Shown here piece after piece: positions 1 through 5,365 of a DNA stretch of 5,365 nucleotides. The DNA lies in the NCBI GenBank assembly GCA_965602635.1, contig CBFCZU010000278.1, positions 1-5,365 of the forward strand, given 5' to 3'. The stretch's first letter is position 1. The number at the start of each line of letters is the position of its first letter. The stretch is from CBFCZU01 sp965602635 (GTDB lineage Bacteria; Planctomycetota; Phycisphaerae; SM23-33). Both the position numbers and the translations under genes were made by a program. The notes beneath the pieces were generated by a model that searched no databases, was not told where the DNA came from, and saw only the letters and a program-made list of their open reading frames with translations.

Positions 1-69
1 ATTAGCTCAGTTGGCTAGAGCGTGCGGATCACACCCGCAAGGTCACAGGTTCGAGCCCTGTATCGCCCA
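1..69 (+). tRNA. tRNA-Val(CAC), 5' end cut by the window
   Basis: This is a valine tRNA that would read GUG codons. The window starts at acceptor position 6, so about 5 bases (expected GGGCG) lie outside. Visible parts are: D arm GCTC/GAGC; anticodon stem TGCGG (23-27) with CCGCA (35-39); 7-base loop ATCACAC with T33 and anticodon CAC at 30-32; T stem ACAGG (45-49) with CCTGT (57-61) and loop TTCGAGC; 3' acceptor strand ATCGCCC (62-68); discriminator A at 69. The middle anticodon base A and discriminator A agree with valine identity. The base after the discriminator is G, so CCA is not encoded and must be added after transcription. Base 32 of the tRNA is A, where a pyrimidine is usual. Confidence 0.95.
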
Positions 70-76
70 GTTCATA

Positions 77-98
77 CCCCTCGCGGATGAGGGGTTTT
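77..98 (+). terminator. Intrinsic terminator of the tRNA gene
   Basis: A 6-bp stem CCCCTC (77-82) pairs with GAGGGG (89-94) around the loop GCGGAT, and TTTT (95-98) follows directly. A76 and T95 can add one more pair. It starts 8 bases after the tRNA discriminator, so it most likely ends the tRNA transcript. The T tract is short, so some read-through into the downstream gene is possible. Confidence 0.8.
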
Positions 99-100
99 AC

Positions 101-110
101 TTGCGCGCAA
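101..110. promoter_or_regulatory. Perfect 10-bp palindrome in the leader of the aminotransferase gene
   Basis: TTGCGCGCAA equals its own reverse complement. It sits between the tRNA terminator and the ribosome binding site of the first protein gene, 26 bases before the start codon at 136. A dimeric regulator could bind it, but no flanking symmetry extends it and no convincing -35/-10 pair is visible nearby. In GC-rich DNA a palindrome of this size can arise by chance. Confidence 0.25.
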
Positions 111-122
111 CAAGCCAATGGC

Positions 123-128
123 GGGAGG
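123..128 (+). promoter_or_regulatory. Ribosome binding site that fixes the aminotransferase start
   Basis: GGGAGG lies 7 bases before the ATG at 136, an ideal Shine-Dalgarno spacing. The earlier in-frame ATG at 118 has no purine-rich site upstream, and the site would lie inside its coding sequence. The start at 136 is therefore preferred. Confidence 0.8.
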
Positions 129-135
129 CGTGACG

Positions 136-1440
136 ATGGATGCACAACTCGTGCGCGACAAGCACAAGCGCTACCTGTTCCCCTGCGTGACCAACTACTA
201 CGACGAGCCGATCGTGCTGACCGAAGGCAAGGGCCTGACGGTCAAGGACATCGACGGGCGGGAGTATCTCGACTTCTTCGGCGGCATCCTGACCGTCTCG
301 CTGGGCCACGCCGACGACGAGATCAACGCCAAGGTCAAGGCCCAGATCGACCGGCTGAACCACTCCTCGACGCTGTACCCCACCGTGCCCATCGTCGAGC
401 TGGCCGAGAAGCTCGCGAGCATCGCACCGGGCGGGCTGAGCAGGTGCTTCTTCACCTCCTCGGGCACCGAGGCCAACGAGACGGCCATCCTGATGGCCCA
501 GATGGCCACCGGGCAGAGCGAGCTGATCGCGCTGCGGCACGGGTACAGCGGGCGCTCGCACCTGGCCCTGAGCCTGGCGGGGCACTCCAACTGGCGCCCG
601 GTGCCCACGCAGGTCGGCACGGTCAGGCACGCGCTGAGCCCATACTGCTACCGCTGCCCGTGCAGGCTGAAGTATCCGTCGTGCGGCGTCCAGTGCGCCC
701 GCGACATCGAGGAGCTGATCCTGACCACGACGACGGGGCGCGTGGCCGGCATCCTGGCCGAGACGATCCTGGGCGTGGGCGGCTTCATCGTCCCGCCGAA
801 GGAATACTTCGAGATCGCCGTCGGGATCGTGCGCAAGTACGGCGGCGTGTTCATCTGCGACGAGGTTCAGGCCGGCTTCGGGCGCACGGGCGGAAAGATG
901 TTCGCCATCGAGCACTACGGCGTCGTGCCGGACGTCATGACGCTGGCCAAGGGCATCGCCAACGGGTTCCCGATGGGCGCGACGGTCGCGACCGAGGCGA
1001 TCGCCAACGCCTGGGACGACACGGTGACGATCGCCACGTTCGGGGGCAACCCGGTCTCGTCCACGGCCGCGTGCGCGACGATCGACGCGATCATCGGCCG
1101 GAAGATCCCCCGGCACGTCGAGAAAGTCGGCGCCCGGCTCCGCGCGGCCCTGGAGGAGTTGCAGGGCAAGCACCCCGCCAACATCGGCGACGTCCGCGGC
1201 ATGGGGCTGATGCAGGCGATGGAGCTGGTGGCCGACGAGACCGCGGGCGACCGCACGCCTAACCCGACGCTGACCGCGGCGCTGTTCGAGGCCACCAAGA
1301 AGCGCGGGCTCTTGATCGGCAAGGGCGGCCGCTGGGGCAACGCCATCCGCATCGCGCCGCCGATGACGGTCAGCGCCGATCAGATCGACCAGGCGGCGGC
1401 GATTTTGGCAGAGTCGTTTGCGGAGATCGGCGCGCGTTGA
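136..1440 (+). CDS. Class III PLP-dependent aminotransferase (AGXT2/GABA-transaminase-like)
   Basis: This 434-residue protein should move an amino group from an amino acid to a 2-oxo acid using pyridoxal phosphate, in the cytoplasm. Visible family marks (numbered from the start at 136) are: SGTEAN at 109-114, which holds the cofactor phosphate; Y137 in HGYSGRS, stacking on the PLP ring; CDEVQAGFGRTG with D242 and Q245; TLAKGIANGFPMGA with Schiff-base Lys272; TFGGNP with T301; and R405 in NAIRIAPP, the likely carboxylate-binding arginine. The length is normal for fold type I class III enzymes. Overall wording resembles alanine-glyoxylate aminotransferase 2 and bacterial 4-aminobutyrate aminotransferase-like proteins, but substrate cannot be read from sequence. 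A cysteine cluster (171, 174, 176, 183, 187) lies before the large-domain strands. The gene begins 37 bases after the tRNA terminator, and an M20 peptidase gene follows 48 bases downstream. An alternative start at 118 would add six residues. Confidence 0.93.
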   Translation: MDAQLVRDKHKRYLFPCVTNYYDEPIVLTEGKGLTVKDIDGREYLDFFGGILTVSLGHADDEINAKVKAQIDRLNHSSTLYPTVPIVELAEKLASIAPGGLSRCFFTSSGTEANETAILMAQMATGQSELIALRHGYSGRSHLALSLAGHSNWRPVPTQVGTVRHALSPYCYRCPCRLKYPSCGVQCARDIEELILTTTTGRVAGILAETILGVGGFIVPPKEYFEIAVGIVRKYGGVFICDEVQAGFGRTGGKMFAIEHYGVVPDVMTLAKGIANGFPMGATVATEAIANAWDDTVTIATFGGNPVSSTAACATIDAIIGRKIPRHVEKVGARLRAALEELQGKHPANIGDVRGMGLMQAMELVADETAGDRTPNPTLTAALFEATKKRGLLIGKGGRWGNAIRIAPPMTVSADQIDQAAAILAESFAEIGAR

Positions 1441-1446
1441 GCGCGC
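1430..1446 (+). repeat. Small GC hairpin across the aminotransferase stop codon
   Basis: GCGCGC (1430-1435) and GCGCGC (1441-1446) can pair around the loop GTTGA, which contains the TGA stop. No T tract follows, so it is not an intrinsic terminator. It could stabilise a 3' end or slow the ribosome at termination, or be a chance product of GC-rich sequence. Confidence 0.2.
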
Positions 1447-1488
1447 GGCCGCGGCGAGAAGTCGGACAGTCGAAGGGAGCGAGTAGCG

Positions 1489-2682
1489 ATGGACGTCGAT
1501 GCACAAGCCGCAATCACCGACCTGATGGTCTTGCTCGCGATTCGGGGCGAGTCCACGAACGAGAACGCCGTGGCCGATCACGTCGAGGCGGCGCTGCTGG
1601 AGCGGGGCGTCAAGCGCTCGGCGATCACGAGCGACCGGGCCTTCGAGGGGAGCGAGTACGGCGGCTCGCGCGGCAACCTGATCGTGCGCTTCCCCGCGGT
1701 GGGGGCCTCGGCCGGGCCGGCGCGGCTGCTGACGGCGCACATGGACACCGTCGCGCTGGCCGTGGGGTGCAGGCCCCGGCTGGTCGAGGGCGATGCCGGC
1801 CGGCGGATCGTCAACGACAACCCCGACGCCGCACTCGGCGGCGACAACCGAGCGGGCTGCGCGGCGCTGCTACAGGTGGCGCGGGCGCTGGCGGCCGAGA
1901 CCGACCGGCCCCGACCGGCGGTCGCCCTGGTGTTCTTCGTGCAGGAGGAGGTCGGCCTGGTCGGCTCGCGCGAGTTCGACCCGGCCGCCCTCGGCTTTGA
2001 CGGGCCGATCCTGGGCTTCAACTTCGACGGATGCGACCCCCGCGAGGCGGTCACCAGGGTCATCGGCACGTCGCGACTGGAGATCACGGTGCACGGCAAG
2101 GCCGCCCACGCGGGCGCCAATCCGGGCGGCGGCGTGTCGGCGGCGGTGGCGGCGGCGCGGGCGATTGCCTGGCTCGCGGACAACGGCTGGCACGGGCCCA
2201 TCGACAGGCCCGAGGGCACGGGCAGCGCCAACGTCGGCACGCTCCGCGGCGGCTCGGGCACGAACGTCGTCCTGGACAGGCTGACGGTCCTTGCCGAGGC
2301 CCGCAGCCACGACCACGCCTTCCGCGAGCGGATCCTCGAGACCTGCAGGGGCGCCTTCGAGCGGGCGGCGGGCGAGACGACCAGCCGCGACGGCCAGGCG
2401 GCGAAGGTGAGCTTCAGGCCGCTGTCGCGTTACGAATCGTTCGTCCTGCCGGACGACGCGCCGGTTGTCGCAGCCGCCCTGGCCGCGGGGCGAGCGGCCG
2501 GCGTTCAACTGGCGACGGTCAGCAACGACGGCGGCATGGACGCCAACAATCTGACGGCCAAGGGCATCGCCACGGTCACCTTCGGGCTCGGCCCGCACGA
2601 GGTGCACACGCCCGACGAGTGGATCGACGTGGAGGAGTTCCTCATGGGCTGCCGGCTCGCACTGGCGGTGGTCGAAGGATAG
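1489..2682 (+). CDS. M20-family metallopeptidase, PepT-like
   Basis: This 397-residue cytoplasmic protein has the layout of two-zinc M20 peptidases (tripeptide aminopeptidase, carboxypeptidase G2 and relatives). Visible elements are: AHMDTV with metal ligand His84 and Asp86; GGDNRAG with bridging Asp119; VQEEVGLVGS with catalytic base Glu153 and ligand Glu154; FNFDG with ligand Asp180; and GPHEVHTPDEWI near the end, where His370 or His373 is the last ligand. Residues about 190-305 form the lid or dimerisation domain, with the conserved GKAAHAG (His207). All expected catalytic residues are present, so it should be active. The VGLVGS motif and general wording favour the PepT-like branch over ArgE/DapE deacylases, but the substrate (small peptide or N-acyl amino acid) is not decided. 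GGGAG at 1475-1479, nine bases before the ATG, supports this start. The 48-base gap after the aminotransferase gene suggests one transcript and a joint role in amino-acid or peptide catabolism. Confidence 0.9.
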   Translation: MDVDAQAAITDLMVLLAIRGESTNENAVADHVEAALLERGVKRSAITSDRAFEGSEYGGSRGNLIVRFPAVGASAGPARLLTAHMDTVALAVGCRPRLVEGDAGRRIVNDNPDAALGGDNRAGCAALLQVARALAAETDRPRPAVALVFFVQEEVGLVGSREFDPAALGFDGPILGFNFDGCDPREAVTRVIGTSRLEITVHGKAAHAGANPGGGVSAAVAAARAIAWLADNGWHGPIDRPEGTGSANVGTLRGGSGTNVVLDRLTVLAEARSHDHAFRERILETCRGAFERAAGETTSRDGQAAKVSFRPLSRYESFVLPDDAPVVAAALAAGRAAGVQLATVSNDGGMDANNLTAKGIATVTFGLGPHEVHTPDEWIDVEEFLMGCRLALAVVEG

Positions 2683-2688
2683 CCAAAT

Positions 2689-2720
2689 GCCGCCCACCCG
2701 GCGGGCTTGCCCCGGGCGGC
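2689..2720 (+). repeat. GC-rich inverted repeat between the peptidase and the exported protein gene
   Basis: GCCGCCC (2689-2695) pairs perfectly over 7 bp with GGGCGGC (2714-2720). The 18-base interior can form a further small hairpin, GGG (2703-2705) with CCC (2710-2712). It starts 6 bases after the peptidase stop. There is no T run after it, so it is not a standard intrinsic terminator. It may protect the 3' end of the upstream message, act as an imperfect terminator, or lower expression of the downstream gene. Confidence 0.4.
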
Positions 2721-2747
2721 GTCGCCGGTTACCCTGTCCGGCCCCTT

Positions 2748-2753
2748 AGGAGG
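2748..2753 (+). promoter_or_regulatory. Consensus ribosome binding site of the exported protein gene
   Basis: AGGAGG lies 7 bases before the ATG at 2761, matching the anti-Shine-Dalgarno sequence fully. It selects 2761 over the in-frame ATGs at 2782 and 2797, which would give a shorter signal-peptide n-region and have no comparable site. Confidence 0.85.
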
Positions 2754-2760
2754 CGCAAAG

Positions 2761-5365
2761 ATGACGTGTGGCATTCTGACAATGCGGCGGGCCGGCATGC
2801 TCCTGACCGTGGTGTCGCTTCTGGCCGGCGCATGCGCGCCGCAGGCCGCGGCCGAAGTGAAGATCCCCCTGGCCGTCAGGAGCTTCTCCGACAGGCCCGT
2901 GCCGCCCATGCCGGTGTGGACCGGCGTGCCCCTGCCGCTCTCGGCCGTCAAGAAGACCGACTCGCTCCGCCTGCTCGACGCGAGCGGCGAGGCCGTCCCC
3001 GCACAGTTCGACGTCCAGGCAAAGTGGGCCGACGGGAGCGCCAAGTGGCTGCTCGTCTCGTTCATCGCCGCCAAGCGGCCCACGCGGCGGATCGGGCCGG
3101 AGTGGACCGAGCTGCACTACACGCTCGTGAGCGACGCGGAAAAGGAGGCCCCCGCGCCGCCCCAGCCCGTGCGCACCCGCCCCGACACCAACGACATAAC
3201 CGTCACCACAGGCCCCCTCCGGATTCGCCTCAATCGCCACGGATTCCGCGGCATCTCGCAGGCATTCCTCGACATCGCCGGCGATGGGCGGTTCGGCAAC
3301 GCCGACCTGATCGCACCCGAGACGAAGGAGTCCGGCATCGTGGCCGTGGACGCCAAGGGAACGACGCACAACAGCGGGTTCGGGCGCGTGCGGAAGATGG
3401 AGGTCGAGCGCTCGGGGCCAATGCACTCCGTGGTCGCCTTTCACGGCGACCTCCGTTCCGACGACCCGAACGCCGCGCCGCTGTTGAACTACGCCATGCG
3501 GGTGCACACCTTCGCCGGCTCGTCGCTGGTCCGCGTCGTGTTGACCATTCACAACCCGCGCCCGGCCGGGCGGGCCGACGACGGCTCGCGCTGGACCCTC
3601 GGCCACAGTGGGGCGGTGAAGCTCAAGTCGCTGCGCTACGTCCAGCCGGTGCGCTTCGCCGATGGCCTGCGCCGCGTGACGCTCTCGCCCGAGAGCGGGA
3701 CGATCTTCGACCGCATCCCCCTGACCGAGGCGATGTCGGTCTATCAGGACTCCAGCGGCGGAGAGAACTGGTTCCACCGAACGCACGTGAACGCCGAGAA
3801 CAAGATCCCGTTGACCTTCCGCGGGTACAAGGTCCGCTCCGGCCGGCGGGAGATCCACAAGGCCCTTCGCGCCAGCCCCTGGGTGGACGTCTCCGACAGC
3901 CAGTGGGCGGTGTCGATGGCGGCCCCCGCGTTCTGGGAGAACTTCGCCAAGAGCCTCGGCGCCGCCGCGGACGGGACGATCGAGCTTGGGCTCTGGGCGC
4001 AGCGTCCGGGAGGCCCGCATGAAATCCAGGGCGGCGAGCAGAAGACGCACGAGTTCTGGCTCTATTTCCGCCACCGGCGGCGGACAGGCGGTCAGCGCCG
4101 GGCAATGCCGCTCGCCCGAGAGCTGATGCCCGCCTGCCTGGTCCGCCCGATGGTCTGGGCCTCGGCCCGCGCCTACGCCGACGCCAACGTCACCGACCCG
4201 CTGGTCCCCGTCGCGGCCGGGCGGTTCGCGGCATACGAGGCCGTCATGGCCGCCGCCGTCCGCGCGCAGAGGAACCTGTTCACCCAGCGCGAGCAGGTGG
4301 ACGAGTATGGCTGGCGGCACTTCGGCGACACCTGGGCGCGAAACGAATCCGACAAGACCAGCGGCCCGCACACCGGCCTGCCGGTCGTCAGCCACTACAA
4401 CAACGAGTACGACCTCGGCTTCGGCATGCTCGAGCAGGCCATGCGCGCCGCCGACGCCGACCCCAAGCTCGCCCGGGCCTGGTGGAAGCTCGGCATGGAG
4501 GCCCTCTGGCACGAGGCCGACATCGACATCTATCACACCCGCTCGGACCTCGCGACGATCTACGACGGCGGGACGTTCACCCACACCGCCCACGGAGTCG
4601 AGGCCGGCAGGAGCACCCACCGCGCCTCGCCGCGGGACGAGGTCTATGGCCTGCTCGAATGGCCGTGGGGCAGGGGCGGGGGCACAGAGTCGGGCCACTT
4701 CCGCAACCGCGGCATACTGCTGGCCTGCATGCTCACCGGCGACCGCCACCTGCTCGACGCCGCAAACGACGTCCGCGATTGCGTCGCCTTCAAGATCGGC
4801 ACGGGGCGATTCGCCCAGATGGGCGCGCCCAACCGCGATACCGGCAACAACATGCAGATCCTGCTCGACGCCTACCTGCTGACCTGGGACGAGAAGTACC
4901 TCAAGCTGTGCGACAAGGCGTCCGCCGCCGCCAGCTTCGACGCGGTGACCAAGCGCACGGGCAGGGCCCCCGGCCGCGGCGAGGCATGGCAGTATTGCCT
5001 CTACCTCAAGAGCCTCGCCCGGCTGATCGAGACCAAGGCCGAGCGCGGCGTCAAGGACGCCGACTCGATCGACTCATACCTCAAGTATTGCAGGGCGATT
5101 CAGTCGCGGATGGCTCGCCGCAGCAGTAGCGGCCGCCGACGGCGGGGCGGGGGCGGCTGGTCGCTGCTGGCGTGTGAGTCGATGATGGCCGCGGCCGAGC
5201 TAACGGAAGACCCGGCCGAGAAGAAGAAGTTCATCCAGACGGCGGAGGAATCGTTCCGCGGACTCGACCGCCTCGTGCGCGAAGACGGCAAGGCCGGTTT
5301 CTCGAACTCAAAGGCGACCACCATGCACCTTCAGGGCGGCGGGAGGTACATGCGCTGGGCCACGG
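2761..5365 (+). CDS. Exported PcRGLX/YetA-like protein (exo-rhamnogalacturonan lyase family), C-terminus outside the window
   Basis: The frame stays open from 2761 to the right edge: 868 residues and no stop. An N-terminal signal peptide is visible: basic MRRAG at 8-12, hydrophobic segment 13-24, then an Ala-rich cleavage region ending near AAA/E at 29-32. LAGAC (Cys25) is only a weak lipobox, so secretion or periplasmic location is likelier than lipidation. Residues about 34-122 look like the N-terminal RIFT-barrel domain of PcRGLX-like proteins (PVWTGVPLPL, then AQFDVQAKWADGSAKWLLVSF). Residues about 145-435 are beta-rich, fitting the central sandwich. From about 450 onwards is helical, fitting the alpha/alpha toroid. 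Its best conserved block is 517-650: YGWRHFGDTW, HYNNEYDLGFGMLEQAMR, HEADIDIYHT, GGTFTHTAHGVEAGRSTHRA, EWPWGRGGG and ESGHFRNRG. Its many His, Arg, Tyr and Glu residues suggest the active-site cleft. Known PL26 enzymes split rhamnogalacturonan from a chain end, but the substrate here is inferred. An odd Arg/Gly-rich run lies at 786-799. Confidence 0.75.
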   Translation, partial: MTCGILTMRRAGMLLTVVSLLAGACAPQAAAEVKIPLAVRSFSDRPVPPMPVWTGVPLPLSAVKKTDSLRLLDASGEAVPAQFDVQAKWADGSAKWLLVSFIAAKRPTRRIGPEWTELHYTLVSDAEKEAPAPPQPVRTRPDTNDITVTTGPLRIRLNRHGFRGISQAFLDIAGDGRFGNADLIAPETKESGIVAVDAKGTTHNSGFGRVRKMEVERSGPMHSVVAFHGDLRSDDPNAAPLLNYAMRVHTFAGSSLVRVVLTIHNPRPAGRADDGSRWTLGHSGAVKLKSLRYVQPVRFADGLRRVTLSPESGTIFDRIPLTEAMSVYQDSSGGENWFHRTHVNAENKIPLTFRGYKVRSGRREIHKALRASPWVDVSDSQWAVSMAAPAFWENFAKSLGAAADGTIELGLWAQRPGGPHEIQGGEQKTHEFWLYFRHRRRTGGQRRAMPLARELMPACLVRPMVWASARAYADANVTDPLVPVAAGRFAAYEAVMAAAVRAQRNLFTQREQVDEYGWRHFGDTWARNESDKTSGPHTGLPVVSHYNNEYDLGFGMLEQAMRAADADPKLARAWWKLGMEALWHEADIDIYHTRSDLATIYDGGTFTHTAHGVEAGRSTHRASPRDEVYGLLEWPWGRGGGTESGHFRNRGILLACMLTGDRHLLDAANDVRDCVAFKIGTGRFAQMGAPNRDTGNNMQILLDAYLLTWDEKYLKLCDKASAAASFDAVTKRTGRAPGRGEAWQYCLYLKSLARLIETKAERGVKDADSIDSYLKYCRAIQSRMARRSSSGRRRRGGGGWSLLACESMMAAAELTEDPAEKKKFIQTAEESFRGLDRLVREDGKAGFSNSKATTMHLQGGGRYMRWAT

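Noticed and set aside
1..110. tRNA 3' end as an integration (att) site of a mobile element
   Set aside because: No integrase gene and no second copy of the tRNA 3' end is visible in the window, and the adjacent genes look like ordinary chromosomal metabolism.
118..135. Upstream ATG at 118 as the start of the aminotransferase
   Set aside because: It has no Shine-Dalgarno sequence, whereas the ATG at 136 has GGGAGG at ideal spacing.
97..1740. 547-codon open frame on the - strand opposite the aminotransferase gene
   Set aside because: Its translation is Arg/Ala/Asp-rich with no recognisable domain. It lies opposite a gene with clear catalytic motifs, and long antisense frames are expected opposite genes with strong G/C third positions.
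2683..2760. Promoter for the exported protein gene in the 78-base spacer
   Set aside because: No sigma-70-like -35/-10 pair with sensible spacing could be found. A non-canonical promoter cannot be excluded.
2821..2844. Lipobox making the third protein a lipoprotein (Cys25)
   Set aside because: Position -3 is Ala instead of the usual Leu/Val/Ile, and an Ala-rich signal peptidase I site follows. Lipidation remains possible but is the weaker reading.
2031..4022. 663-codon + strand frame running through the peptidase end and into the exported protein gene
   Set aside because: It is an Arg/Gly-rich frame-shifted shadow crossing two real genes and lacks any plausible domain.
2746..4749. 667-codon open frame on the - strand opposite the exported protein gene
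   Set aside because: Same cause as above: composition-driven antisense frame. The + strand frame has a consensus ribosome binding site, a signal peptide and family motifs.

Overview
The window is GC-rich (by eye about two thirds G+C) bacterial DNA. It holds four genes, all on the + strand: the 3' part of a tRNA-Val(CAC), a class III PLP-dependent aminotransferase, an M20-family metallopeptidase of the PepT-like type, and a large exported protein that runs off the right edge. I read the last one as a PcRGLX/YetA-like (exo-rhamnogalacturonan lyase family, PL26-related) protein. The three protein genes share one frame register (frame 1), each has a clear Shine-Dalgarno sequence, and they look co-directional and possibly co-transcribed.

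Layout. Positions 1-69: tRNA without an encoded CCA. Positions 77-98: intrinsic terminator of the tRNA. Positions 99-135: short leader with a perfect 10-bp palindrome and the ribosome binding site of the first protein gene. Positions 136-1440: aminotransferase. Positions 1441-1488: 48-bp spacer. Positions 1489-2682: M20 peptidase. Positions 2683-2760: 78-bp spacer with a strong GC hairpin and a consensus ribosome binding site. Positions 2761-5365: exported PcRGLX-like protein, 868 residues visible, C-terminus missing. No gap exceeds 300 bases without a gene.

Organism. High GC, a tRNA gene lacking CCA, strong Shine-Dalgarno sites, frequent use of the Arg codon AGG, and a large exported PcRGLX-like protein of a kind common in polysaccharide-degrading Planctomycetota and related groups together suggest a planctomycete-like bacterium, perhaps of the Phycisphaerae. 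This is inference; no marker in the window fixes the phylum.

How the genes may work together. The first two products are cytoplasmic enzymes of amino-acid or peptide catabolism: one transfers amino groups, the other probably hydrolyses small peptides or acylated amino acids. The third is exported and probably acts on a pectin-type or other acidic polysaccharide. The hairpin between genes two and three may separate a two-gene amino-acid module from a separate polysaccharide gene. I found no mobile element, CRISPR array, defence system or clearly undescribed system. The observations listed are mostly of modest interest.
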